A DNA stretch of 57,755 nt from contig CAIQJF010000085.1 of assembly GCA_903872075.1 (NCBI GenBank), forward strand, positions 1-57,755, given 5' to 3'. Positions 7,003 through 14,443 of the stretch are shown piece after piece; position 1 is the first letter of the stretch; each line of letters opens with the position of its first letter. The position numbers and the translations under genes were made by a program. The notes beneath the pieces were generated by a model, which did no database searches, was not told where the DNA came from, and worked only from the letters and a program-made list of their open reading frames with translations. The stretch is from an uncultured Caulobacteraceae bacterium. Lineage in GTDB: Bacteria; Pseudomonadota; Alphaproteobacteria; Caulobacterales; Caulobacteraceae.

Positions 7003-7644
7003 ATGGCCGACGCCGCCCGACTCTACACGCCCGCCGAAGCCGGCGCAGTCAGTGGGCTGAAGCTGAAAGCGGTCCACAACGCCATCGACAAGCGCATTGT
7101 CGGCGACGCCTCCGGCGAAGGCGGCCGGTTCCTGACGGGCGAGGATTTGGTGCGCCTGCGTGTGTGGCGCGGGGTTGGCGACACCCTGTCGGCGGAGCGT
7201 CGTCAACGCCTGTTCAACGCCATCCGCGCCGCGCCCTTGGCCCGGACCGTCAAGGCCGACGACCTGCTGATCGTCGATGTGGGTGAGGCGCGCCGGCAGG
7301 TCGATCGCCGGCTGCGCGACCTGGAAGCGGCCGAGACCGTCGTGTGCAAGGATGGGGCAACGCTCGGCGGCGAAGCGGTGTTCAGGGGCACGCGCATTCC
7401 GGTCTATGGCGTCGTCGCTATGCTGGAGGCGGGCGCCTCGGTCGAGGAGCTGCTTGCCGGCTATCCCAAGCTGACCGCGCGACTGCTGGATCTGGCGAGA
7501 ACCTGGGTGGCGGCCCATCCGCGGCGGGGCAGGCCGAAGTCGCTGGGCGATCTCGGCCTGACCGTGAAGAGTGTCCGGCGCGCGCCGTTGAAACCCGATC
7601 CGCTATCCGGCCGGACCAAGGCGGTCCCGTCGGCGGCGGAGTGA
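7003..7644 (+). CDS. DUF433 antitoxin with N-terminal helix-turn-helix
   Basis: A 213-residue protein. Residues about 5-60 (YTPAEAGAVSGLKLKAVHNA, then a K-R-x-V turn) look like a MerR/excisionase-type HTH. Residues about 110-170 are the DUF433 domain with its hallmark GGEAVFRGTRIPVYGVVAML, the block SVEELLAGYPKLT and a closing helix. DUF433 proteins are the antitoxin half of VapB45-type modules with DUF5615 PIN-like toxins. The stop overlaps the toxin start by 4 nt (GTGA). The N-terminal HTH suggests that it autoregulates the operon from the promoter just upstream. Confidence 0.82.
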   Translation: MADAARLYTPAEAGAVSGLKLKAVHNAIDKRIVGDASGEGGRFLTGEDLVRLRVWRGVGDTLSAERRQRLFNAIRAAPLARTVKADDLLIVDVGEARRQVDRRLRDLEAAETVVCKDGATLGGEAVFRGTRIPVYGVVAMLEAGASVEELLAGYPKLTARLLDLARTWVAAHPRRGRPKSLGDLGLTVKSVRRAPLKPDPLSGRTKAVPSAAE

Positions 7645-8021
7645 ACTTCCTGATCGACGAATGTCTGCACACCTCGCTGGTGGAGGTGGCGATCCTGCGC
7701 GGCCACGACGCGACGCACGTTACCTATCGTGGGCTCAGCGGCGCGAAGGACTGGAACCTGATGACGCCGATCCGCGCGGGCGCGTTCACCTTCGTGACGA
7801 ACAACGCCAAGGATTTCCGGCGGCTCTATGCGCGCGAGGACATCCACGCCGGGCTGATCATCCTTATTCCCAATGCGCCGCCCGAGGTGCAGCGGGCGCT
7901 TTTCGACACCGTGCTCGATGCGCTCGACAATGGCACGAGTCTGATCAATGAGGCGCTCGAGGTTCGGCTCACCGACGGCGTGGTGGAAATCACGTGCTAT
8001 GAATGGCCGAGGGGGACCTGA
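7641..8021 (+). CDS. DUF5615 PIN-like toxin
   Basis: A 126-residue protein starting at GTG 7641, overlapping the antitoxin stop. MNFLIDECLH gives the first acidic active-site cluster of the DUF5615/Mut7-C PIN-like fold. FVTNNAKDFRRLY is the family's T-x-x-x-x-DF block, though the usual T-x-D is T-N-N here. A late GLIILIPN strand follows. The expected activity is a ribonuclease neutralised by the DUF433 partner. A longer in-frame ORF from 7344 is only the antitoxin gene read in another frame. Confidence 0.8.
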   Translation: MNFLIDECLHTSLVEVAILRGHDATHVTYRGLSGAKDWNLMTPIRAGAFTFVTNNAKDFRRLYAREDIHAGLIILIPNAPPEVQRALFDTVLDALDNGTSLINEALEVRLTDGVVEITCYEWPRGT

Positions 8022-8061
8022 GCCGGGGCCTTCGTACCCGCCGCCTTCTGCCAGAGTCCCA

Positions 8062-8787
8062 TCAGAACGCCGCACTCTGGGTTCGGGCCAACGCCGCCTG
8101 GCACGCCAGGATGCGCTCATGAAGCATCGCCGCGCCGGCCGGGGTGGCGGCGCCGCGCAGGGCGAGGGCGTAGCCGAGGGCCGCCGTCGGGCCCAGCGCC
8201 GCGGTGGACAGGGTTCCCATGGCCCAGGCCAGCATGGCGCCGCTGGAGGCGTTGGAGAGCGCGCGCTCCAGGGTGTCCGAGGCCACGAGGCGGTCCAGCA
8301 GACCTTCGTCCTGGGCGTCCTCGATCAGGGCGCGCCAGGCGGCGCGGCTGCGCTCGAGGCGATCGGGGGTGGCGAGGCCGGTGGAGTCGGCGCCTTGCGT
8401 GTTCAGCAGCGCCTTCCACAGGGCCCGGTAGAACTCCGGGTCGTCGATGAAATAGCCCATGCCGAGGTCATGGGCGGCGAAGATCCGGTCGATGGCGTTG
8501 GCCGCCTTGAGCCGCCCGAACCGGACGACGAAGTCGCGCTCGTCCTCGAATACCGCCAACACCACCGCGCGCTTGGAGCCGAACAGATTGTAGGGCGTGG
8601 TCAGGCTGACGCCGGCGCGCCTGGCGATCGCGCGCATCGACAGGTCGGTGTCGCCGGTCTCGCGGATCAGATCGCGGGCGGCGCGAACGATGCGGGAGCG
8701 CCGCTCCGCCTTGGCCTGTTCGCGCCGGCCGCGTCCTTCGGCCCCCGGCGACGACCCGTCTCGCGGCGGCGCCGGGGCTTCGCTCAC
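8062..8787 (-). CDS. TetR/AcrR-family transcriptional regulator
   Basis: A 241-residue protein. After an Arg/Lys-rich N-terminus comes a TetR HTH (RIVRAARDLIRETGDTDLSM, then AIARRAGVSLTTPYNLFGSK, residues about 32-75). The helical ligand-binding domain follows. The start is GTG 8787, overlapping the epoxide hydrolase stop by 4 nt (GTGA), so it is the last gene of the operon beginning at 11928. It is the natural candidate to bind the 18-bp palindrome at 11954-11971 and respond to a substrate of the two hydrolases. A decayed fragment of a paralogue lies at 6725-6830. Confidence 0.85.
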   Translation of the reverse strand: MSEAPAPPRDGSSPGAEGRGRREQAKAERRSRIVRAARDLIRETGDTDLSMRAIARRAGVSLTTPYNLFGSKRAVVLAVFEDERDFVVRFGRLKAANAIDRIFAAHDLGMGYFIDDPEFYRALWKALLNTQGADSTGLATPDRLERSRAAWRALIEDAQDEGLLDRLVASDTLERALSNASSGAMLAWAMGTLSTAALGPTAALGYALALRGAATPAGAAMLHERILACQAALARTQSAAF

Positions 8788-9761
8788 GCGTCGAGCGCCC
8801 TCAGGAACTCCAGGATGGATTCGTTCACCGGCTCGGGCGCTTCCTGCTGCGTCCAGTGGCCAATGCCCGGGATGATCCGGTTGAGGCGCAGGTCCTTGAC
8901 GTATTTGGGCATGGCCTCCAGCGCCGCGGCGGCCATCATGATTACCCCGTCGGCGCCGCCGGCGACGAAGAAGGCCGGTTGGCGGATCTCCGTCGGCGCG
9001 CCCTCGGTCAGCGACCAGGTCAGATCGTGATTGCGATAATAGTTGAGCGGGCCGCGCATGCCCGAGCGGGTGAACTCCCCGGCATAGAAATCGAGATCCG
9101 CCTCGCTCAGCCACGGGGGCAGGGTGTCGGGGTTGGGCAGGCTCGACAGCAGATCGTCGCCGGCGGCCTTGGGCGGCAGTTTCGTCAGGTCGGTCTCGCC
9201 GGCCCCCATGACCAGGAACTTCTTCAGCGAGGTGCGAATGTCAGCCTCGAACTCGGCCTCGGCCACGCCGGGCTCGAAGAAGTAGAGCTGATAGAAGAAC
9301 TGCCCCTGGAAGGCGGCGCGCATGGCGGCCATGGGCGCGACCGGCGAGCGCGGCATGAAGGGAACCGACAGGGCCCCCACGGCGCGAAACACGCCCGGAT
9401 GATTGAGCGCCGCGGCCCAGGCCGTGGGCGCGCCCCAGTCGTGGCCGATCACCACCGCCGTGTCATAGCCGAGCGCGGCGACGAGTCCGACGATGTCGTT
9501 GACCACCTCGACCTGATTATAGGCCGAGATCGCCTCGGGCCTGTCACTCTTGCCATAGCCGCGCATGTCCGGCGCGACCACATGGTAGCCGGCCGCGGCC
9601 AGGGGCGCGAACTGATGCCGCCAGGAATACCAGGACTCCGGAAAGCCGTGCAGCAGCAGGACGAGCGGACCTTCGCCGGCCTCGGCGATGTTCAGCTCGA
9701 TGCCGTTCGCAGCGATGCGGCGCTCGGTGACGCCCGTCACGCTCGTGGACGCGGCGCTCAC
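8784..9761 (-). CDS. Alpha/beta hydrolase, epoxide hydrolase-like
   Basis: A 325-residue protein with soluble epoxide hydrolase hallmarks: oxyanion motif HGFPESW (residues 38-44), nucleophile motif GHDWGA (Asp108) and the catalytic His in GIGHWTQQEAPE. The cap domain contains the Tyr-rich stretch FFYQLYFFEPG, typical of the ring-opening tyrosines. It opens an epoxide, or possibly a related ester, in the cytoplasm. The start GTG 9761 overlaps the amidohydrolase stop by 4 nt and the stop overlaps the TetR start, so it is the middle of a tightly coupled operon. Confidence 0.85.
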   Translation of the reverse strand: MSAASTSVTGVTERRIAANGIELNIAEAGEGPLVLLLHGFPESWYSWRHQFAPLAAAGYHVVAPDMRGYGKSDRPEAISAYNQVEVVNDIVGLVAALGYDTAVVIGHDWGAPTAWAAALNHPGVFRAVGALSVPFMPRSPVAPMAAMRAAFQGQFFYQLYFFEPGVAEAEFEADIRTSLKKFLVMGAGETDLTKLPPKAAGDDLLSSLPNPDTLPPWLSEADLDFYAGEFTRSGMRGPLNYYRNHDLTWSLTEGAPTEIRQPAFFVAGGADGVIMMAAAALEAMPKYVKDLRLNRIIPGIGHWTQQEAPEPVNESILEFLRALDA

Positions 9762-11428
9762 GCGGCGCGTCCCGGCAGGATTTCGCCCTGGGCCTGCTGG
9801 TAGCCGCCGCCGGCCGACCAGGCCAGGGCGCCACCGACGAACACCTCGGAGACCCCGCGGGAGTCGCGGACATAGCGGCTGCCGTCGCCGGGCACGTCGG
9901 CCACATAGTCCTCTTCTCCCCGGTCGATTGTCTTCGGATCGAAGATGACGATGTCGGCGACATAGTCCTTTTGGAGCAGGCCCCGATCCGGAATGCCCCA
10001 GATCTCCGCCGTGTCGGCGGTGACCTTCCTCACCGCGGACTCCAGGCTCATCGTCTTCACGTCGCGGACGAAGTGGCCGAGCAGATAGCCGGTGTCGCCA
10101 TAGGTCGAGAACGACAGGATGTGCGCCCCGCCGTCGCTGGCCCCGACGTGAACCCGCGGGTGGGCGAGCAGGCGGCCGACTTCGGCGTCGTTGTTGTGGC
10201 CCATGCCGGCGGAGAGGAAGTGGGCGTCGAGGTCTTCCTCGATCGAGAGGTCGATCATGGCGTCGATGGGCGTCACGCCGCGCAGTTCGGCGATCTCGGC
10301 CAGGGTCTTGCCGACCAGGGCCTTGTTCGCGTCGTGCTTAACATGCCGGAGGGTGAGGGTGGGCCAGAGGCCGAGGTAGGGCGCGGCTTCCTGGATCAGG
10401 GCGGCGCGGCTGTCGGGGTCGCGGAAGGCGGCGACGATTTCGTCCGGCATGCCGAAGCGCATGATCCGGTACCAACCGGGCAGGCGCATGAAGAGCAGGC
10501 TCGGCACCGCGAAACAGAAGCTGATGTCGATCGGCCGGGTCTGCACCTGCGGCCAGACGCGGGCGCCGCGCGCGAACTGTTCGTCGACCCGCCGCATGAC
10601 CCGGTCCACGGCCGCGACGTTGTCGGCGTTGACGAACAGGGGCGAGAAGGTCGTGGGAATGTTGTGCTTCAGGGACAGGGCCGCGAGTTCGTCGACGCGC
10701 GCGATGGTGAGATCGGCGTCATAGAACTCGGGCACGATCTGCAGCATCCGGCCATATTCGCCCAGGACGCTGGCCAGGGCGTCGAGCTCGGCCGCGTCGG
10801 CGTAGCGGCTGGGCACCGGCTGAAGCCGCTCGTCCATGTCCACATAGCTGGTCGACAGGCCCACCGCGCCGGCGTCGAGACATTCGCGCAGGACGCTCTG
10901 CATCTCGGCCACCTCGGCCGGCGTCGCCGGACGCTCCATGGCCGCCTGCCGCATCACCCACAGGCGCAGGACGCTGTGGCCGACCAGGGGCGCGACATTG
11001 ATCGCCAGCCCCTTGCGGATGCGGTCGACATATTCGGCGAAGGTCTCCCAGTCCCAGACCACGCCCTCCTTGAAGGCCTTCAGCGGCATTTCCTCGATCT
11101 GGTTGAACATGCCGACCAGCTTCATGCGGTGCTCCGCCCGGAGCGGCGCCAGGGACAGGGAGCAGTTGCCCGGCACGATCGTGGTCACGCCGTGGGCCAG
11201 GGCCGGCTTGGCGAAGCCGTCCCACAGGAGCTGGGCGTCGAAGTGCGTGTGCGGATCGATGAAGCCGGGGGCCACCACCTTTCCGGCCGCGTCCACCACG
11301 CGGCGGGCGTCGTTGGCGACCGCGCCGACACCGACGATGCGGCCGTCCTGCACGGCCACGTCGCCGAGAAAACCCGGGCGGCCCGATCCGTCCACGACGG
11401 TCCCGTTCTTGATCAGCAGATCATACAT
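9758..11428 (-). CDS. N-acyl-D-amino-acid deacylase/D-aminoacylase-family amidohydrolase
   Basis: A 556-residue amidohydrolase. An N-terminal beta-sandwich (LLIKNGTVVDGSGRPGFLGD) is followed by metal motif HTHFDAQ (His60, His62), the GHSVLR region, a late SDGGAH block with the catalytic Asp, and the C-terminal return to the sandwich with DYVADIVIFDP. This layout is that of D-aminoacylase/dihydroorotase-like enzymes. Substrate is not deducible. A ribosome site AAGGAAA precedes ATG 11428. It follows two small orphan genes and precedes the epoxide hydrolase gene. Confidence 0.85.
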   Translation of the reverse strand: MYDLLIKNGTVVDGSGRPGFLGDVAVQDGRIVGVGAVANDARRVVDAAGKVVAPGFIDPHTHFDAQLLWDGFAKPALAHGVTTIVPGNCSLSLAPLRAEHRMKLVGMFNQIEEMPLKAFKEGVVWDWETFAEYVDRIRKGLAINVAPLVGHSVLRLWVMRQAAMERPATPAEVAEMQSVLRECLDAGAVGLSTSYVDMDERLQPVPSRYADAAELDALASVLGEYGRMLQIVPEFYDADLTIARVDELAALSLKHNIPTTFSPLFVNADNVAAVDRVMRRVDEQFARGARVWPQVQTRPIDISFCFAVPSLLFMRLPGWYRIMRFGMPDEIVAAFRDPDSRAALIQEAAPYLGLWPTLTLRHVKHDANKALVGKTLAEIAELRGVTPIDAMIDLSIEEDLDAHFLSAGMGHNNDAEVGRLLAHPRVHVGASDGGAHILSFSTYGDTGYLLGHFVRDVKTMSLESAVRKVTADTAEIWGIPDRGLLQKDYVADIVIFDPKTIDRGEEDYVADVPGDGSRYVRDSRGVSEVFVGGALAWSAGGGYQQAQGEILPGRAA

Positions 11429-11440
11429 GGCGATGTTTCC

Positions 11441-11698
11441 TTACCCCTGTGGGTGTGTGTCAGGTCCGGCGAACCGGTTCGATGATGTGGCGAGCGCGTC
11501 GCGCACCCGCTCCCAGCCTTGGCCCAGAAGGGCGTCCGCCTGCGTCGCGCCGCACGCGCTCATGAGATGGCCGGCGGCCACATGGTCGAGGGGGACGAGC
11601 GTTTCCCCGCCGCCGTCGAACCGCAGGGTCAGGAGCAGCTCGGCCGCGCCGTCATGGGCCGCCCCGAGTTGCACCCGGGTGATCACCGCCTGGCTCAT
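11441..11698 (-). CDS. Small hypothetical protein of the amidohydrolase operon
   Basis: An 85-residue protein without a recognised domain. A beta-rich first half (ITRVQLGAAHDGAAELLLTL, FDGGGETLVPLDH) is followed by a helical region (DALLGQGWERVRDAL). ATG 11698 overlaps the stop of the preceding gene by 4 nt (ATGA) and the gene ends 12 nt before the amidohydrolase, so it is clearly co-transcribed. It could be an accessory subunit or a binding protein for the operon's substrate; the sequence does not decide. Confidence 0.6.
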   Translation of the reverse strand: MSQAVITRVQLGAAHDGAAELLLTLRFDGGGETLVPLDHVAAGHLMSACGATQADALLGQGWERVRDALATSSNRFAGPDTHPQG

Positions 11699-11928
11699 GC
11701 AGACGCGAGCGGCGGCTCGATGAAGACGACGTCGCTGGGAAGAAAGGGATTGGCCGCTCCGCCGGCGCGGGCCGCGCGCATGAATACATGCAGGTTCCAG
11801 CTCTGCAGCTGGGCCACGGCCTCGGCCTCCGGGGGTCCCGGCAGCGCGCGCGCGGCCAGTCCGGCCCAGGTGTCCTCCATGGAGGGAACCACCGATGCGC
11901 GCACACGAGATAGCTCTTCCACGTCCAT
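11695..11928 (-). CDS. Small hypothetical protein, first gene of the amidohydrolase operon
   Basis: A 77-residue protein starting MDVEELSRVRASVVPSMEDT, mostly helical, with a C-terminal FLPSDVVFIEPP segment. ATG 11928 is chosen over TTG 11982 because a purine-rich ribosome-site-like stretch (GGGGGCGG) precedes it and because the longer form would run through the palindromic operator. No family is recognised. Coupling by ATGA to the next gene makes it real despite its size. Confidence 0.55.
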   Translation of the reverse strand: MDVEELSRVRASVVPSMEDTWAGLAARALPGPPEAEAVAQLQSWNLHVFMRAARAGGAANPFLPSDVVFIEPPLASA

Positions 11929-11953
11929 TCCGCCCCCAGGATCCCTTGAGAGT

Positions 11954-11982
11954 TTTGGAACATGTTCCAAATAACCCGTCAA
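11954..11982 (-). promoter_or_regulatory. 18-bp perfect palindrome and -35 of the hydrolase operon
   Basis: TTTGGAACATGTTCCAAA (11954-11971) is a perfect 18-bp palindrome. On the minus strand it lies just downstream of a -35-like TTGACG (11977-11982), in the spacer/-10 region, 26 nt before the first start codon. Position and symmetry suit a TetR-type dimer; the operon's last gene encodes a TetR regulator, so autoregulation is inferred. Confidence 0.65.
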
Positions 11983-12023
11983 CGGCGGATCGACAGCGCG
12001 GGCGACCCGCCGCTGTTTCCTGA

Positions 12024-12060
12024 TTGATGACCGCCGCGCGTGCGATATATAATGTATATC
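12024..12060 (+). promoter_or_regulatory. mazEF promoter with operator
   Basis: A -35 TTGATG (12024-12029), 18-nt spacer and consensus -10 TATAAT (12048-12053). Over the -10 lies the inverted repeat GATATA-N5-TATATC (12044-12060), well placed for autorepression by the MazE-MazF complex. A ribosome site GAAGGA lies at 12073-12078. Confidence 0.65.
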
Positions 12061-12085
12061 TTCGGCCTGGGCGAAGGATGCGTCG

Positions 12086-12331
12086 ATGCATGTTCAACTC
12101 TCGAAATGGGGCAATTCCCTGGGCCTGCGGTTGCCGCGGGCGCTGGCCCAGCAGATCGGCGTGCGGGAGGGCCAGCAGGTCAATGTGATCGCCGACGGCG
12201 CCAGACTGATCATCGAGCCGGTGACCAAGACCTGGCATCTTGAGGATCTGCTGGCGGGCATGACCCCCGAAGCCATGCATGAGGCGTTCGACTGGGGCGA
12301 GGACCGCGGGCGCGAAGTCGTCGATGAGTGA
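12086..12331 (+). CDS. mazE: MazE-family antitoxin (AbrB fold)
   Basis: An 81-residue protein beginning with the MazE/AbrB swapped-hairpin DNA-binding motif (VQLSKWGNSLGLRLPRALAQ, then a VREGQQVNV strand). The tail is acidic (EAFDWGEDRGREVVDE) and likely wraps the toxin. The stop overlaps the mazF start by 4 nt. It should neutralise MazF and repress its own promoter through the GATATA-N5-TATATC site. Confidence 0.88.
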   Translation: MHVQLSKWGNSLGLRLPRALAQQIGVREGQQVNVIADGARLIIEPVTKTWHLEDLLAGMTPEAMHEAFDWGEDRGREVVDE

Positions 12332-12693
12332 CGGCGCCGATGGGTAATGAGCCTTACGAACCGGACGCCGGTGACCTGATCTGGACGGACTTCGACCCTC
12401 GCGTCGGACGGGAACAAAGCGGTTGCCGGCCGGCCCTGGTGATTTCGCCGGTCGCCTTTTACCGCGCCTCGGCCTTCGCCATCGTCTGTCCGATCACCAG
12501 CCGGGTTCGCGGCTTCGGCTCCAGCGTTCTGCTTCCTCCGGGCCTGCCGCTGGCGGGCGAGGTGCTGACCAGCCACGTCCGCAGCATCGACACCCTGGCG
12601 CGACCGGTGCGCTACGCCGGCGCCGTCGTGCCCGCCGAGACCTTGGCCGAGGCGCGGGGCAAGCTTGCGGCGCTGTGCGGCATGCCGGGGTGA
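12328..12693 (+). CDS. mazF: MazF-family endoribonuclease toxin
   Basis: A 121-residue PemK/MazF protein. Family blocks visible are GDLIWTDFDPRVGREQSGCR followed by PALVISP (loop beta1-beta2 with the conserved R-P-A-L-V-I-S), FAIVCPITS and VLTSHVRSIDTLAR. It cleaves mRNA at short specific sequences. Starting ATG 12328 overlaps the mazE stop; an internal ATG 12340 (MGNEPYEP) is an alternative start. Complete, with no disrupting mutation. Confidence 0.88.
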   Translation: MTAPMGNEPYEPDAGDLIWTDFDPRVGREQSGCRPALVISPVAFYRASAFAIVCPITSRVRGFGSSVLLPPGLPLAGEVLTSHVRSIDTLARPVRYAGAVVPAETLAEARGKLAALCGMPG

Positions 12694-12758
12694 CCTGAGG
12701 TGCGCCTGTCCTCGCCGCGTGTATAATCGCGCCCGCGACAGCACGATGGAGGGACGCC

Positions 12759-13034
12759 ATGAGCGACGCGATCGGCCCCGGTGATCTTGTTCTCTGTGTG
12801 AACGCCGCCCCGAACCATGCCACCGGCAGGCCCGTGCCTCTGCAGGCCGGGGAGACCTATCGCGTCATCGGAATCATGGACTGGGCCTGCCCCTGCGGAC
12901 GGGGCGACGCTCTTCTGGATATCGGCATTGACTGGGCGTGGTGCCAGACCCGCTTCCGGCTCCTGCCCAAGCCCAAGGCCGAGGCCAAGACCCGCCGGGT
13001 GTCGGCGCCCAAGGAGACCGAAACGGTCCGGTGA
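12759..13034 (+). CDS. Small hypothetical protein with Cys-x-Cys motif
   Basis: A 91-residue protein with a strong ribosome site (GGAGGG, 12747-12752) before ATG 12759. GDLVLCVNAAP and PLQAGETYRVIGIMDWACPC suggest a small beta-barrel (SH3-like) with a CPC element; the tail is Lys/Arg rich. Similar small proteins occur in phage-derived and accessory regions. A consensus TATAAT at 12722-12727 could be its -10. No function is assigned. Confidence 0.55.
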   Translation: MSDAIGPGDLVLCVNAAPNHATGRPVPLQAGETYRVIGIMDWACPCGRGDALLDIGIDWAWCQTRFRLLPKPKAEAKTRRVSAPKETETVR

Positions 13035-13044
13035 TCCGCATTTC

Positions 13045-13073
13045 GGCTAGCCGTGGATCGTGTATGGCTAGCC
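13045..13073 (+). promoter_or_regulatory. Two GGCTAGCC boxes, 21 bp apart, before vapBC
   Basis: Identical self-complementary 8-mers at 13045-13052 and 13066-13073, centre-to-centre 21 bp (two helical turns), about 45 nt before the VapB start. Such spacing suits cooperative binding of a VapBC complex to one face of the DNA. Confidence 0.5.
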
Positions 13074-13115
13074 TCATGCGGCGCGAAGGTGCTATAGAGG
13101 CAGGGAGAGACCACC

Positions 13116-13385
13116 ATGCCCCGCTCAGAGTCCGCCCAGCTCAACGTTCGCTCCGCCTACGCCCGGGCCCGCGCCCATGAACTGGCGCGCCAGACCGGCA
13201 TGACCGCCACGCAGGTGGTGGAGGAGGCCTTGCGCGAGTTCGTTCCGGCGCCGCCGGCCGCCGAGCTGCAGGGGCTTGTGCGCAAAGGCGCGCTTCTGGT
13301 GAAACCGGCGGCTGGGCAGGTGATCTCTTTCGACGACGCCGAGGCCGCCCTGGCGGAGGCGCGTGACGGTGGCGGCGCGGGCTGA
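13116..13385 (+). CDS. vapB: VapB-like antitoxin
   Basis: An 89-residue protein. Residues 7-50 form a ribbon-helix-helix-like unit (LNVRSAYARARAHELARQTG, then MTATQVVEEALREFV), as in Rv0623/PSK-type VapB antitoxins. The acidic/Ala C-terminus would bind the toxin. Ribosome site GGGAGAG lies upstream. The gene overlaps the PIN gene by 23 nt, indicating coupled translation. The doubled GGCTAGCC boxes upstream are a likely binding site. Confidence 0.75.
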   Translation: MPRSESAQLNVRSAYARARAHELARQTGMTATQVVEEALREFVPAPPAAELQGLVRKGALLVKPAAGQVISFDDAEAALAEARDGGGAG

Positions 13386-13836
13386 GGCGCTTCTCGACAG
13401 CAATGTTCTGATCGCCCTGCTGGCGGAGGCGCACCAGCATCACGACGCCTCCATCGCGCTGTTCGCTCAAGGCCGGCCATGGCGCTTCGCCGTCGCCGCC
13501 CACAGCTATGCCGAGACCTACAGCATGCTGACCCGCAAGGGCGGACCGGCGCCCTTCGATTTTTCGCCGGCCCAGGCCTGGGCGGCGCTGGAGAGCCTGC
13601 GGGCCGTCACCGACCTGGTGGGATTGAGCCCGGCGCAGACGCTCGCCGCCGTGCGCGGCTATGCCGAGGGCGGGGGCGTCGGGCCGCGTCTCTACGACCG
13701 GCTGATCGGCGAGGCCGCCGTTGCGCACGGCGTGCCGCACATCGTCACCTGGAACGCGGCCCATATGCGCGGGCTGTTTCCCCGGCTGGCGGTCAGCACG
13801 CCGGTCGAGTTTCTGGCCGCGCGGGCGCCTGGATGA
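13363..13836 (+). CDS. vapC: VapC-like PIN-domain toxin
   Basis: A 157-residue PIN ribonuclease. First acidic motif LLDSNVLIALL, the glutamate in AHSYAETYSML, the third acidic residue in RLYDRLIGEAAV, and the end strand HIVTWNAAHMRGLFP, where the usual T-x-N/D of PIN domains is T-W-N. Start GTG 13363 lies within the antitoxin gene; a start a few codons later cannot be excluded. Complete and presumably active. Confidence 0.8.
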   Translation: MTVAARAEALLDSNVLIALLAEAHQHHDASIALFAQGRPWRFAVAAHSYAETYSMLTRKGGPAPFDFSPAQAWAALESLRAVTDLVGLSPAQTLAAVRGYAEGGGVGPRLYDRLIGEAAVAHGVPHIVTWNAAHMRGLFPRLAVSTPVEFLAARAPG

Positions 13837-13871
13837 TAGGGTCGCCGCGAGGTTCCACAGCGAGGATTGCC

Positions 13872-14414
13872 ATGAGCAGCGTCAAGCGGATCGCCGTCGT
13901 CCAGGGCGCGGCCACGCCGGTGGTGCAGGACCTGCTTCGCGGCTTCGCCGCGCGGCTGGAGGGCGAGGCGCGGCTGGCCGGAGTCATCGAGGATCCGGCG
14001 CCCGAGGGGGAGGGGCCTTGCCTCGGCGGCGATCTTCGCAGCCTGGGCGATGGCCGCCGCTTTCAGCTGATGCAGGACCTGGGTCCCGGGGCGGTCGCCT
14101 GCCGCCTGGATGCCGGCGGCGTCGTCTCCGCGGCCGAGTCGGTCCAGCAGTCGATCGCCGCGGGCTGCGACCTGGTGATCCTCAGCAAGTTCGGCAAGAT
14201 CGAATCCGAGCGCAGCGGCCTGGGGCCGGCCTTCGCCAGCGCCATTGAGGCCGGGTTGCCGATCCTCACCTCGGTCTCGCCGAAATTCGCCGAGGCCTGG
14301 GACCGGTTCGCCGCGCCGCTCTATGTGATCCTGCCGCCGGAGGCCGAGGCGCTTGAGGCCTGGTGGGCCGGCGTGCGGGCGGACGCCGCGGCGACGCGGG
14401 AGGCGGCGGCGTAA
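13872..14414 (+). CDS. DUF2478 family protein
   Basis: A 180-residue protein of the DUF2478 type, a P-loop-like nucleotide-binding family often encoded beside molybdate transport or cofactor genes. Visible blocks are an N-terminal IAVVQGA strand, a QDLGPGAVACRLD motif, DLVILSKFGKIESERSGLGP and a PILTSVSPKF strand. The classical Walker A is replaced by VVQGAATPVVQDLL, which may still bind nucleotide. No molybdenum genes are near, so the context is unusual. It stands alone between two vapBC modules. Confidence 0.7.
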   Translation: MSSVKRIAVVQGAATPVVQDLLRGFAARLEGEARLAGVIEDPAPEGEGPCLGGDLRSLGDGRRFQLMQDLGPGAVACRLDAGGVVSAAESVQQSIAAGCDLVILSKFGKIESERSGLGPAFASAIEAGLPILTSVSPKFAEAWDRFAAPLYVILPPEAEALEAWWAGVRADAAATREAAA

Positions 14415-14443
14415 GGCGTCGGCGGTCGACCTCGGGGCTGGTC

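Noticed and set aside
7344..8021. 225-residue frame that would start inside the DUF433 gene
   Set aside because: The first 99 residues are the antitoxin gene read in another frame. The DUF5615 domain begins at GTG 7641.
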